Assembly: GCF_003945595.2 (NCBI RefSeq)
Contig: NW_024103441.1
Location: 1,364,001 to 1,428,000, forward strand
DNA length: 64,000 bases
Source of the DNA: Pipra filicauda
Taxonomy: Eukaryota > Chordata > Aves > Passeriformes > Pipridae
Reading direction: 5' to 3'
Made by a program: the position numbers and the translations under genes. The notes beneath the pieces are model-generated. The model made no database searches. It saw nothing but the letters and a program-made list of their open reading frames with translations, and was not told the origin of the DNA. The stretch's first letter is position 1. Every line of letters starts with the position of its first letter. This document shows, piece after piece, positions 35,801 to 49,300 of the stretch.

Positions 35801-38800
35801 CCAGGACCAGAGCAGTCTGCTGGAAAAGCAGGAGTGTGAGATGCTGCTGTGCTGGAGCACAGCTGATGGAATGGCTTTTCAGCAATACTGACCTTGCAGG
35901 ACATCTAGTAGCAGGAGTGGGTCATGCTGAAACATTGATTACTGAAACAGTGAGTACACAGGGGACCAAAACCAACAGACACCAGACCTGGAACTGAGGC
36001 CGTAGATATTTCCAAATTTCGTGCCTCATGAGTGAAGAGGCTCCAAGCTCCTCTGTACAGTGGCATGGAACAGCATCTCCAGAGCAGCCGCAGGCAAAGT
36101 CAGGGACTTAATTCCTTGTGCAGGAACCTCGTGCTAGGAGGACACCCACATTAGGACTGTGATTAGTTCTTAACAGATGCCTCTAAATTGCCTGCTGGAG
36201 GAAGCCACCTTTCCCCGTGACTGATGCTGGCCCCCGAATTAGGGGGGTTGATTTCCCCTCATTAAGCCTGTCCTGAGCTGCTCTCTGCGGGAACAACCGG
36301 CCTCACCACGGCTCCCACCGCAGCTCCAGAGAAACACTGGAACCTCAGGGGACCCCCGCGACCGCCCTGGCTTTCCTGGCTTTGGGAATGTGAGGATGGC
36401 AGATCAGCTGAACCAAACGAGCTCTCCCCGTTCCTTCTCAGAGCGCTCTGTGTGTGCTGGACAGACAGACAGACAGACAGAGCTCCCTTCCCAGCTCTCC
36501 CGGCCTCGCTGGCTGCCGACCATTTCCATAAATCCTCCCACAATGCAGCGCAGCGGGTTTAGCCGGAGGGATCCTCCGCAGCACGGGGTGCTGTGAGAAA
36601 TGTGAGATGGTTGTAGAGGAAACATGTAAGATTCGGATTTGAAATTAAAATGATCTGCCCCAACAACAGCGCCTGGATTTCTACATTAAATTTTTGACAT
36701 TCCAATGGTATGATATGTTCGTGTTGCTCACCCAGGATAATCCCACACGATTTTTAGAAGTTAAAAATTAAAATCTGCGGTAGGGTTTTTATCATATATC
36801 TTGGAAACAAGGCAAATAGAAAACTCCCAGTGCTCACCACCAGGCATCTTATCAGCAGAAACTACGGGGCTCTTTGTGCTGTGTTGTGATGACTTTGCAG
36901 CACACGTACTCCTGAAAACAGCCCTTGCTACTCACAGGAGACACCCTCGATGCTCAGATCCACAGATCTCACGGTGAGGTGCCACATCGGGTGTCAGAAC
37001 AGCCTAAATCACATCCAGCAAGTTCCTACGCCAAATTTAGCAAACTGTGCTCAAACTACGTCTACAGGAGCTATTGTAAGATGTTAGATAAGGGCCACAC
37101 CGGGATTACATACAGTCAATATTTGGTTAAATCAGGAATTACACTTATAAGTTCCGGAGATACAAATGTCACTTAACAAAACAGAACATAAATACCCACA
37201 GGGCAGTAACCCTCTTCTTTGAAGCAAAAGAGACATCCAGCTTTTCCTGTGTGAGTCTTGCCGAGGCCTAATTACATTATCGCTTGTTATTTGTAACAAA
37301 ATATAAACATTTCCCTCATGCCCCCAGACCACAATCACAGAGGAACCCCTGCACCCCCACGTCAGTATATACTGTCATGTAGGATATAAAGCACTCTGAC
37401 CTAGTCTCATCCACCCACTAAACTGCTCCAAAGTTTTCCTTGCACGTATTCTCTGCAAGTCCAGGGAGAAGCTGCTTTCTGCACTGGCAATACAGCGAGC
37501 AGGGTGACAGTCTAACATGGTGTCCTGCTGAGATCCAAGAATAGCAATGCCTTAAAAGGCAGCGATGTTGAGATCACAAGGAAAAGAGAATTAGGGCACA
37601 GCTGTGGAGTTCTGTAGGCTAAAACATAGACTCAATATGTCAGAGAAAATTAAATCACAGAGCTACATGTAATTTCTAGTCTCATTTGGAACTTCGCTGT
37701 AGCTGTGCAGAATTTGTGCTCGGGTCATACATGTGAGTCGCTGTGTTTCTGCACACAGGAATAAAACATGAAGTTAATTTAAAAAGAGAAAACAAAGGAG
37801 TTATATGCAGCAGAAACATCTATGTTTGAAGGATGTGTACATGCTATTGCAGCTCACCCACAGTTCCGTGGGCAGCTCTGGAGGACAGGCAGCAAAGCCC
37901 CAGCCCCACCTGTGACACCAGCAGAGCTCACAGCCTCACCTGCACACAAAACAAAGACAAACTGACCCAACACACACAACAGATCTGAAAAACGCCTGCT
38001 TTCCTGTGATCCTCAGACAAGGGAAAGGGACCCTTCCTCAAAAATGAAGGTACCAAAACTGATAACAAACTTTTGCATAGGCTTTCCTCTCGAAGAAGTG
38101 GTTACATTTTACAGAATGATATCTATATATAAATTTTCCAGTATTTCTTATCCTTGAAGCCCAGTACCAGCTTCTCCTCTGAAAGCATTCAATATCCACA
38201 CAATGCAGTCCATTATCCTCTGCCAATATCTACTATTGCAATCTGAGTCCAACTAATGAATTTTTTGGGATATCAGGGTTTGTGCCTTGAGCTGGGAGGT
38301 TGGTGCCTTATATCCAGTGTCTTCTCCCCAGCTCCAGAGAAACCTCTGAAAGCCACTGTGGCAGAGACCAGCACAGCTGTTAGATGGTAAGAACTGTGGA
38401 TTCCTTGGGAGTCCCTGGATAAACAGCTGGCCTTTGGGCAGAGCAGGACAGGCTGGACCCAGGGAGCAGCTGAGCAGTGTCTCACCTGCATGAGTCCAGG
38501 CTTTACCAGAGCAGCAGACTGAAATTACCTCTTTAAAAGGCTCTAAAGGCCAGGGACAGATAAGACAGAAGATGGAGGAGATAAAAGAAGATGCTAACAA
38601 GGGAGCAAGAGACTGATTGGGGTGAGGATTAGATGGCCAGGCTTTCCTAAATCACTGGTACTTGAGCACTGTGGTGGTACAGAACAGCAAGAAAACAGAG
38701 GTAGGAAGCTGCAGTAATTACCTGTGTTGAGCTAAGTGTGTTTCCTGTGGAGCTCACAGAGCATGGCTGATCTGTTGGTATCAGCCATCCTTTGTCCCTA

Positions 38801-39049
38801 AGGAGGTAAATTATACCTCTGATTTGTATATGAAAGTTCAATAACTCTTAATGGTTATGCTTGACTGCAGACAGAGCTGTGGACTAACATCTCCAGGAGT
38901 CAATTCCTATGAAGGGGTAATACATGGAGAGATTTCACAAAGTGAGAGAGTTCAGCAGCCAACAGCCAGGGAGAAGTGAAAACAAGCCAGGGAGGGATGT
39001 GCAGGGGCGGCACAGGGAGTGTCTGGCAGGGGGACGGGGCTCAGCAGGA
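32861..39049. other. Unassigned AT-rich stretch
   Basis: About 6 kb with no exon, RNA gene or repeat beyond a poly(T) run near 33019 and a (GACA)n microsatellite at 36460-36482. AT-rich parts such as 34240-34700 look like possible conserved non-coding DNA, but I have no comparison to show it. Confidence 0.45.
36460..36482. repeat. (GACA)n microsatellite
   Basis: Five to six tandem GACA units in GC-rich surroundings. Confidence 0.95.
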
Positions 39050-39170
39050 TGGGACCTGTTGACCCCTCGACCCCATCTAGCAGGTGGCATCCCTGCCCGT
39101 GGCAATGAGGTTGGAATTAGATGATCTTTAAGGTCCCTTCCAACCCAAGCTGTTCTATGATTCTATGACC
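39050..39170 (+). mobile_element. CR1-like LINE 3' end
   Basis: Recognised from TGGCATCCCTGCCCGTGGCA, AATTAGATGATCTTTAAGG and TCCCTTCCAACCCAAGC, ending in the canonical ATTCTATGA tail at about 39159-39168. Plus orientation. The intact tail suggests a relatively young copy. Confidence 0.92.
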
Positions 39171-42100
39171 CACCTCCTACTGCTGGAGTTCCAGAGCAGT
39201 GCGCACATGGCACTGCTCCAGAGGAGGAGGAATGCACCGTGATAGCCATCACATGGGGAAGGAGATAACCCAGGAGTGCAGGAGATGAGCAGAAGGGGTG
39301 TGTGAATTCAGTCTGCAGTGATGGAGGAGAGAAGCTCTTCTCTCTCTCTTCTTGGAAACTGCCAATACTGGGAAGGGTTAACAGGGCAGTCCCCGAGGAC
39401 GGGCGCTGCACGCAGGGGCACACGTGCACTCCACGATTTAATTAACAGAGAAAACGCCAAACGTTGGAGACGAATTTCTTTTCCCGAGCAGGACTATGTA
39501 TTACCTACTTTAAGCACAGCCCGGTTCATGCATATGCAACGTTCTCCACAAACACCGCACGTGGTGCGGGAAACAATCCCGTAGATGAGGATGCGAAAGG
39601 AGGTCACTAATTCTCTCGGAATATCTCCGGGATGCAGGCGCGGCGGCCCCGCACGCGATCCGTGCCCACCGCGGGGTCCCGGCGCTGCCCGCCCGGCTGT
39701 GCCAGCGCCGCCCGCCCTGACCCACTTTCCCGCAGCATTTCTGCATAGCGACAGAGGTCCGAGCAGGACAAGTGTCACCTCCCAGCCCACGGGATTCTCC
39801 GTTCCCTACTGCTTCCACTGCAAGGATGTGCCCGGCATTTACACGCAGGCACACACGAGCACTCGGCACTGCACACAAATGTAAGTAAACACAGAAGTGC
39901 CAGGAAGAGAAGGAATCACAACAACAAAATCCCGTTCTTGTTTGCAGAATATTCCTCTGAAGTAGGCACAGGGCTATGACAGCGGCTACATGAATATCCA
40001 TCTCATGGATCCTCCCTGGAAGAAGCCTGGCAGTTCCATTCCGGCCAAAGCTCTTTTAAAGGGACTTTGCTCATTTCTGGCTGGTCTGAGCATTCCTGTT
40101 GCCCCGAACCAATCCTGCCCTTTCCCTTCCACCAAAAGGAATCCTAATGCACTGAGCCACCCAGAAAATTACAATTCCTTCATTACCCCCAGCCAAAGCT
40201 CTGACACTGTGAGGAAATGCATTTTCCCACTCCAAGCCCCTCACACCTCTCGTACTGTCCTATTTCCTACTCTCTCAGTCCCTATGGAATTACAGTGTAT
40301 TGACTGCAGATGCACTGGCAGTTCTGATGTCATCTCAAGGTTTTTTCTTTTTTATTTTTTTCTAGGTGAAGCATCTATATTTCCTCTGTTCTGAAATTTT
40401 GTGCTGAAACTATAACAAGCCAAAAATCTCTTCAATGGGAAATTTCACAAGCAGAGGATTATGACTTCAGCTCCAGAATAAGCAGCAGGAGCAGATGGAA
40501 CTCTTCAGAAACAATGATTCCATTTTCATGCAAATTTCCTTAGTAGTTAAAAAAAGACGAGGAAGAAAAAAAACCACCAAGATATCAGAATGGTTTCTAA
40601 ATGGAAGGTTTTTGAATGATGCTAAAAGCAAAGGGTTGGTAGCTCTCCACAATCCCAAGCATTTTAGCAGCAGCCAGTGGAAAAAAAAAGAAAAACCATG
40701 ACAAACTAAACCCAGACTCCATCCCCTCTCAGAGTCAGGATAAGGGAAAGGGAAAATGGAGTGAGAGTGTATTTTAGGTTTTATGATTTTCAACATCCTC
40801 GGTTTTGTGCTAATGCACACTTCAGAGCTAATTCTTATGCTCTTTAGGAGCACAGGCTTCATTCATGAAGCAGCATGACAAAAATTCTTTATCCACTTGA
40901 TGACTACAGAAGGTGACAGGCAGCGAGGCGCAGCAGCCACGGGGACCCTGTCGGAGTGCTAACCTGCAGCGCTGCTCCTCGAGCACAGCGCTCCCCTGAT
41001 TGCAGCAGCACACACATGCATTTTTCATAGCCCAAATGTGGAAACCCAGCCAATTCTTTTGTTATTAATACTGGCAGCATACCCTAAACAACAAATAATG
41101 CACAGAGTTAGCAGACCCCATTTCTGGCTCTTCTACTGACTTCTTACTCAGTTTTGGTCTTGTGCCTTCCTTTTGCCCTTGTGTTTACTCCTCAAGTGAG
41201 ACAATTCAAGCTATTCCCTCGCTCCCAGAGTGGTGAGGACAACAGGCTTTGCACACCACGGAGTGGGACTGCCTCTGTGCCACACCACAGAACCAACCAC
41301 TGTCCTGCTGCACACACAGAACACACATTCATGGTAGGAACTGGAACTCTTCAGAAGGCCCAGGGAATTCTACTTTTACAGGCTGCTCCTTTAAACTGAG
41401 GTTTTAAAGCCGAGAGGGAACGACATGCACAGAGGAGTGGGGATGCAACCAGCTGCTGTTTGTCTCTGCCTCCCCTGCACGTTGGACCAGGGGAATGCTG
41501 CAGCCAGGTCTCTCTCCTGTGCAGCATCCGGGTGCCAGCACAGAGCTGCTGCCACTGGGCAGCTCCGGCCCCAGCGACGGTTCCTTTGGATCACCCTCTC
41601 CAAATCCAACTGTCCTTCCTGGCACAGTCTTTCCCTGATGCTGCTCCTGATGTTTTGCAATGAGGTTTCATAATTGCCTATCAATTCTATCAAACAATTC
41701 TATCAAACAATTTCTATCTCACTCAGTTTCACATTGATTTTTTAAATTAGTTTTATCCTGCCTTTTCCATGCAAAAGCAATATAAAGTTGGTTTCAAATA
41801 AGGCTACAAAGAGTGTTACAGGCTTCTGAGCCATGTGTTCAATACCAAGAATACTTCTGTTTAATCCCATTCTACCTACACTTATCCCTTTCATCATGTC
41901 GCTAGCCAAATCTTTTCACTTTGAATTTGCTCTCAAACTGAATCTCCTTCCTTCCTCATCTAGTTAGATGGATTTAAGCAATGACAGCTACTGAAAGGAC
42001 AGAGTACAGACAAAATAACCTCAAAAATGGGCTCAACAAGCTCTTCCTTGCTTACTTCTGAGCAGAAGGATGTAAAGAAACAATTTCCTCGGTTAATCCT

Positions 42101-44038
42101 TCTTTGACCCAAATTAACTTTTTCCAAACTATTTTCTTAAATAATTTGTTTTACAGTCTTGCCTGAATAAACTCGGCAATAGACATGTCTTAGTTGCCCA
42201 AGGAAAGGAAGAGAACAGCAGTGGGGAGGGATAAGAAGATAATTTGGCTGGTCCAACCAGTGCAGTGCTGCATGTTAGGGTGGTGGAAGAGGGGAGGTTC
42301 AGATTAACACTCTGGATTTCTCTCTATTTCTCAATAAAGATGACATAGGGGGAGAAGAAGATACATATTCTATCCTTTAACCCCCCCACATGTTCACATG
42401 CTGGGCTTTGAGGTATGAAGAGAAACGAGACCCATCTGCCCCAGGTCTCGCCTGTCTGGGTCAGCACACTGAATCTGAACAAACTCACTGGAAGGTTCTT
42501 CTTTCCTCCTCCCCCTAACTGCAGGACGAAAACTGCCAGAAAGACTCAAGAATAACTGGGAGAAGCACAAGGGAGCACCAGCATTGCCTCTCCTTTAGCT
42601 GCCTCAACAGACCTCCTTTGCTTTTCCCTTTTGACTTGGGTAAATTTTATGCAGCAAAATCTAACACCAAGCTGGTGACAGTACTGTAAAATGTCTGAAG
42701 GGCTGAAAACTGGGTCGACCCCCACCTCCTGCCCCCAGCCCCATCACCACTGACAGGGTCCTGCAGGGCCCAGCTCTGGCTTGCAGGAGCAGCCGTGGCA
42801 CAACGGCCGCAGTGCCCTTGCTGGGGGAACTTGTTTTCCACGGCTGCTCCAGCACTTCACTTCCCAATAGGAAATGATGTTTTCCATAGACTTAGTGAAA
42901 CACGGTTCTAATTTAGTAATTGCAGTGTACATCCAACTGAACAGGACCTGGTGTTTGGAGAATGAGAGCAACAGAATTAGGACGAGCCTCAAAACACTCA
43001 AGCGACTCAGCCATTTGAAGATCACCTCTGATGGGGGACAGAAAGAGGCACCTGGAGACTGGCATGTGGTTGTGTTTATACACTGTGCCAAAACACTGTT
43101 CCCTTTTCTAGACCCTAACATTTCATATTGAGGACTTTTATATTATTTCTGCAAATATTAAAATGGGATCCGCAGCCATTCAGATGCCTTGTAAAGCCCA
43201 TATTACCCTCAAACACCCTCTTAAGGTTTCATCTTTTATCTTTCATAAACAGGATCAGAGATGATGGTGGTTTTGAGTCAGAAGCACATTCATAACCCAG
43301 CAAGTACCAGAACGTGTATTTTAACAGCGGCATCAACTACATTTCAGTAGAATCACTAAAATCCCCAAGTGACTTGAGAAGTGAAAGATAATCTTTGAAA
43401 GAGGAGGCAGAGGAAGCTGTCTGGGAACTGGAAAAGTTACCAGACTGGTGATTACGGGCAGAATGGACAGCAGATATGAGTTATCTCCTTCACACTCATG
43501 ACAAGGAGGTGGGAACCTCTTCATCCCCATCAATAGCAGCTGCATGGCACTGATATGAGCCTGGGTCACTATTAAAGCAGTATGTCAAGCTTTTTTTTTC
43601 TTTTTCTTTCCAAACTGCTTCCTTTTGGACGAGCTCCATGTAACTGTCATTTGCTTTCTCATTTCATTTTCATTTTCCATCTATGCATTCATCCAGCCCT
43701 TGAGGGGGAATTCTACAGAAATCCCTGTCAAGAATGCCCACAAGGGCCTTCTGACCCACCCCCTCACTGCTCTGCATCCCTGCCAGTGACATCATGGCAC
43801 GTCCAAAAAACTCAACAAGCCTGAGTTCATTTTGACCAGCAAAAAGGCAGGAACCGCTGGGACACTTTCCTTTCCTCCATCACCTGTGGCTGCCCCAGTG
43901 TGTGTGCGCTGTCCCAGGGCACTGGGGCTGCTGGGCCACCAAAGCAGAGGAACCCAGAACCACCAGTAAGAGCTACTGAAAGCATTTAACAACAGCAAAA
44001 CACATGTAGTGCTAAAAAGAACCTGCCCTATGGCGCAG
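39171..44038. other. Unassigned non-coding stretch
   Basis: A small CpG-rich patch lies at about 39630-39725. The rest is unremarkable, with no gene recognised. Confidence 0.45.
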
Positions 44039-44103
44039 GACTGTAGGTTGGAAGGGACCTCAGGAGCCACCCAGTCCAACCTCTCCTCCAAGGAGGGTGT
44101 CTA
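44039..44103 (-). mobile_element. CR1-like fragment
   Basis: GTAGGTTGGAAGGGACCTCA, followed by CACCCAGTCCAACCTCTCC, is the antisense of a CR1 3' region. Short and diverged. Confidence 0.75.
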
Positions 44104-45158
44104 GTGCTTTGATCTGCCCGTGTCAAAATGTTCTCAGAGAAGAAAGAAAGTGACTGAAAACAATGAGAGAAAGGTGACTAAGAAACCTGGAAGAGATTGA
44201 GGTGAGAAAATAGAACATGGACACACTTCTCAGCCTCGGGTTCCCTCTGAAAACACTTGACAAAAGCAAAGTTAGTGTACCTCTGTGTGATTCTGGACAC
44301 ATCCCAGTGTCTTGTTTCACTGTTCCAGCATCGTTAGAGGATACAAACAAGTTCGTGGGAGCAGCTTTGAGCTTTGTCAGTCTCAAACCACCGAAACTAG
44401 CAAGGTAGTGGAGTTCATTCATCCTCAGGTGGCCTCATTGAGAACGTGCTTAAAGGCGTTTTATTTCTGTCCTGCCAAACAAACGGCAATGTCCTTCTTG
44501 CTGTGCTAGAAAGTGGAAGGGAAACAAAACCGTGTGGAAAATCCCCTCGATGTTACATGTGGTTCAGGGCAGCTTTGCCCATGGGTTTGGGGGGGTCGTC
44601 CAGCCGCTCCAGAGGGGATACCCGCGGGGTTTTCCAGCACCCCCGCGTTCCTCGAAGGCGCTGGAGCCGCTCTGTGACACATCTCAGGAGTCTTTAAGTG
44701 CGACCACGAAGTGGCCTCGCGCCGTTGCCCGGCCTTGCCCGTAACCCAGTTTCCCGGTGGCCCGGAACGCCCGGGCATAACCCGGCCGGGGCTCGGGAGC
44801 CGGCGGAACCAGGCCCCGCCGCCGCCCGCCGGGCCGGCTGACAGCCCCGCGGCGGGGCCGCCGGGCGGGGCCGGGGCGGGGCCGGGCCCGTGGAGGGGCC
44901 GGGCGGGCACACGGGGCCCCGCGCGGTGCGGGGGGCGCGGGGCAGGTGTGGGGCTTTGGCCCCTCAGCCCGGCCCCGAACGGCCCCGGCCCCTCCGCCGG
45001 CCCCGAACGGCCCCGGCCCCGCGCCCGCCGGGGGGGCGGGACGGGCCCTCCGGGGCGCGCGCGCGGCCCAATCAGGAGCCGGCCCCGCGCCCGCGCGGCC
45101 AATGGGCGCGGCGGCGGCGCGCACGTGACCGGGCGCGCGGCCGCCCGTCAGCGGGCGC

Positions 45159-45164
45159 TATAAA
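45159..45164 (+). promoter_or_regulatory. TATA box
   Basis: GCTATAAAGC in otherwise GC-only sequence, correctly spaced (about 25-30 bp) from a start near 45190 and followed by an exon with a GT donor. Confidence 0.65.
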
Positions 45165-45188
45165 GCGGGGCGGGGGCGCGGGCGCGGC

Positions 45189-45336
45189 GGCCGCGGGGGC
45201 TCGGCGGGTCCGGCCGCGTTCCCGCCCCGCCCGCACCGCGACGGGGCCGCCGCTCCGCCTCGGCAGCCGCCGGGCCGCCCGCAACTTGGGGGAGAGCCAG
45301 CCCAGCGCCGAGCCGTGCCCGGGAGCGCCCCGCCAG
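45189..45336 (+). ncRNA. MIR181A2HG: Candidate lncRNA exon 1
   Basis: A GC-rich exon starting about 25 bp after the TATA box and ending at CGCCAG|GTAAGG. It has no ATG on the plus strand, consistent with a non-coding first exon. The exact start is not determinable from sequence alone. Confidence 0.5.
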
Positions 45337-46153
45337 GTAAGGCGTTAATCCGAGTGCCGCCGGGCCGGGGGGAGCCGCCGGGGGGGCGGGGGTCGCGCTG
45401 CGCCCCGACCCGCCGCCGGGGCTTTTTTTTTTTATTATTTATATTTTATTCTTCCAGTCTCATTTCTGCACGTGCTCCTTTGTTCTCCAACAGAAGCGCT
45501 TTTTTTTTTATATGTGTACACAGATATATATGTTCTATCCGCTAATGTAACGCAGCTGGAGCAGCCGCTCCCCGCCGGTACCGCGGGAGGGGGGAACGGG
45601 CAGCACCCCCCCTTTATTCCCTCCTCCCCCGGTGAAGAAGCAGAAACTCGAGCGATTCCGCGGCGCCGAAGTTGCTCGCGGGTGCGGGTCGGTAACCAGA
45701 CACGCGTGTCGCCCGAGGGCTGGCGGGGAGGAACTGAGCCAGACGGGGACACAAAGGAGGGGGGCAGCCCCAGACACGCCGTCCCCGCCCCGCGGCGGCA
45801 GCGCCCGGCACCGCCGAGCCCCGGGCGGGGACGGCGAGAGGGAGACGAGCCCCCGGACCCCCTTTTGTCTGGCCCCGGTGGCACCTGCGGGGGCGAGCGC
45901 TCGGCCGCCCCGCCCGCGGACACTATCGCGACCGGCGACAGCTTAGCGACAGTTGTGGTGGTGGGAGAGGGGTGAGACAGCCCCGGTGTCGGGGGTCTCG
46001 TTCTGTGGCCGCGCGGGGCTTGATTCCATCAGCCTCACGTTAATTACCAAAACCACTGAAAATACAAAAAAACTGCAATAAAATGAGCCCCCACGTGCAG
46101 TATTCCTCCAATTCTTGCTCTGTCATACCCGATATTTTTCTTATCATAACTTG

Positions 46154-46388
46154 TTCTAAAAGAAATTTAACACATTTGCTCTCAGACTGTCGGCAGTGAT
46201 TAACTGGACTCTGTATACAACATCTAGAAGAAATCTAACGTCTTTGCCCCTCCAGACCATCTGCAGTGATTTACTGTGACGCTCACAATAGGCTCTGTAT
46301 AAGATACCTAAAAGAAATTTGACTTGTTTTCCCCCCAGACCCTCTGCAGTGATTAGCTGTGACACTTGGGCTCTGTGCACGATAAAAG
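46154..46388 (+). repeat. Degenerate tandem triplication with splice-acceptor-like units
   Basis: Three diverged copies of a 69-83 bp unit. Each has (T)AAAAGAAATTTAAC-like sequence, then a pyrimidine tract ending CAGAC at about 46194, 46253 and 46337, then TCTGCAGTGATTAACTG-like sequence and GGCTCTGTATA. The third copy has the best acceptor (TTTTCCCCCCAG|AC at 46337-46338) and a possible donor AAAAG|GTGGTC at 46389. Copy divergence suggests an old duplication. Confidence 0.75.
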
Positions 46389-49300
46389 GTGGTCAATGTA
46401 CACTTAAAAATCTGGCATTGTCTAAGAAAATAATTTTCATAAACTTTTCCTGTCGTTTTCTCAGCAAAAACAGCCCATTATGAAAGCTCTGAGTAGAATT
46501 CCTCCACAAGTTCAGAAAGTTGAGAAGGGGGATGATTTACCCTCCTTGTTTTGTCCAGGAATGCAAGATAGCAGATTTTAAGAGTTAATAAGTATTAAAA
46601 GCCACGAGGAGCATTAAAAGTGCGTTTCCAAGCGGTGTGCTCCCCGCAGCCGCGGCGCAGAGCAGCCGGGCAGCGCCTGCAGCTCCACGCAGAGCAGAGG
46701 TTATTCACATGGCTGTTCGAGAAACTCCATTCATATCTCTGACTACCTGGATTTGAATAGAAACCAGACAGCAATTCTTTGGTCCCAGCCACTATTCGCC
46801 CCGCTGGACAATAGAGATTTGTTAGCACACAGGCACAAGCCCTGGGACACAAAGCTGGAGGCAGCAGAGATAGGGGCTTCACTGCACAGGAAATTACAGC
46901 TTTTGATGCACTGTTGGCAGGTCTGTCGGTTCAGAACAGCAACATGCCTGTGCCATGTTTAAGAGCTCCTGACTGCCATTTTTAACCACCTAGAATGTCA
47001 TAAAAGCTTTATTGTCGCAGTACATAAAATCATGAAGTCCATATGGTTACTTTTCAGCTGCCCCGGGTCTGGAAGGCAGAAGTATGATCTGGCTGGAGAA
47101 TTTAATTTGGGGAGTGTGGGGAGGGGGAAATTAAAAGAATTTGAAGACTAGAAAACCTCAAAGTGTTTATAAAAGCAGAGATTTGTTACCGAGGCAGCTG
47201 ATGTCTAGCTTGAGATGAGGTGGTGTTCTAATAGATTTGTTTTAGGTGGTGGCTGTAAGAGGATGAGGCTGGACAGCTGATTTCATCCTAAAAGGTTCAG
47301 TAAATTTACTCCATGCAGCTCCAGCACCAGCTGTGGAGGAGGACATCGCTCAGTTGTGTCAACTTGGCAAACACCAAAATAAATAAGAAAACCCAAAGCG
47401 CTCAGTGTCTGGTACCTCCCATTTCCCCTGCTTTCCCCCCAGTCTGGAGTTAAAATGAGAACTGCTCGGAGACTGGGCTTTAATCCGCTGATTGGAGCCA
47501 ATGAGCAGAAATTATTGAGATTAGAAACCCAACCAGCGGGTTTTATTAGCTGAGAAGCCAACCCCTCGCTGTGCGCGGCGCCGCGGCCGGGGCAATCCTC
47601 ACCCAAGGAGCAGGAGGCTTGTGGCTGGTCCTCATCTTTTTTTTTTGTATTTTTCCATAAATCGTCCCTCCTCTACCACCTTAGTGCCACATAAAACACC
47701 TGGACCCATGGGATTTTAAGACTCTTAGAATTCTCCCAGGCACACAGTGTCAGGGTGTCTCTGGGTGGGAGCGTTGCTGTGACTGCAGTGGGAATGGGAT
47801 GACTTGGCTCTTCTTCACCCGGGAAAAACAATGAAAGTGAGAGTTGTATATTGCATTTGGGAAATGTGTGTGTTTGTTATGAGCAGCAGAGATACAAAGC
47901 ATCATAGAATACAGAAACAAATGCTGGGCTGTTTGAGTCCATATTAAGCACGTTTGAAAAGGGGAAGAATTTTAAAGTGAGGAAGGTCCATTTTCCAGGG
48001 TGTTTGGGAGACACCTGGGAAGAGCGGTGCTGATGCTCTGCACCAGCCCTTGAGACAGATGATGGACTTGCTTCCACTGCTCCTTTGAGCAATGTAGGAC
48101 AAAAAAAGGCTGGATGACTAAACCAACACACTGTTAAAAAAGGTGCTACTTGTATGATTAACAAACACCCGCTCATGTGAGGGGCTAGCTCATAGAATTT
48201 TCAGCTGCTATATCAGAACATTAGAAATACAAATATGAATGTAAATACTTTTCACAGGAGTCAGTTTTGTCTGAGCAATTATATAATTTCCTTGAATTCT
48301 CCTCCTGATGGAGTACAATGGCTTGGGTGTATTACTTCTCAGTAAAACTTAGGTGATAAGAATCAGGCTAGATTACAATCAAGCTATTTTGATTTTACTT
48401 TCTTGCTGGTACTGACAAACCCACAAGGACCTAGCTAAAATAAGCCTTTGGACAAAAATATTATTATTTTAAATAAATGTAAGGATATTGATGGCTTTAT
48501 CTACAAAACACTTTTAGATGAAATTCCACGGTATTCTTAAAATACAGCAACTTTTCTGTTACCTGTAAGACTGCTAATTCACCTAGATGCTGATTTTAAA
48601 ACCTACCCCTTGAAAGTGCTGCCTAAAAAAAATGTGCTGAAAAGTTAAATTCTGTCCTTGCAGTTGCATTGTAAGAGTTTGAGTACCTGTTAAGGAGATA
48701 GTTTTGAATGGAAACCAGAACATTATAGGTTGGCAAAAAGAACTGCCTAATCAAAACAGCCACAAGAGGAATGTCTGGGCATAACCTGCCCCTGACAACA
48801 TCCACAGACTCAGCCTGGACATGGGAATAATCCCATCAGGCACATAAGAAAAGGATGTTGATGGCTCTTCTTATGTGGTCAGGGTTTATTTAAACTGCAC
48901 GTAGAAATAACAGATAATTCCAAAGTCAGTTTTCTCAACTCCAGTTATGGCTGTTCCAAGGGAAAGCTTAAAAAGCCTGGACCACTAACAGCCTTGGAAG
49001 TTGCAGTGTATAATCCCGCCTGTAAAATACAGTATTGCATTACAGGGTTGGTTGCCAATAAAAATGTGTCAGGTATGCTGAGATCTCACAACAGACTTGG
49101 CAATTTAACAAAAAATGTGGAATCCTAAGAATTTCATTTTATCTTAATAATAGCCAGCAGATGCTGTAATCGTTTCAAACCCACAGCATTGATTAATGGC
49201 ACTCAACAGTTTCAAATGTTAAGAACTCAAAAGACAACAATTGGGTGTTTTGATGTTAAGGGTAACATGGAAGCATGTGTTTCCCTAAGAAGCACCATGG

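Larger units (their letters stand above)
44700..45920 (+). promoter_or_regulatory. CpG island promoter of the miR-181 host lncRNA
   Basis: An extremely GC- and CpG-rich island of about 1.2 kb. On the plus strand, in order, it has CCAAT boxes at 45068-45072 and 45099-45103, a CACGTG E-box at 45122-45127 and a TATA box (TATAAA) at 45159-45164. This layout predicts a start near 45190 directing transcription to the right, towards the two mir-181 hairpins. In human, from memory, MIR181A2HG also starts in a CpG island inside NR6A1 and runs antisense to it. Divergent transcription on the minus strand is possible. Confidence 0.65.

Noticed and set aside
44506..45348. Several long ORFs on both strands of the 45-kb CpG island
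   Set aside because: Extreme GC content removes stops in all frames; no domain is recognised and the predicted exon has no ATG.
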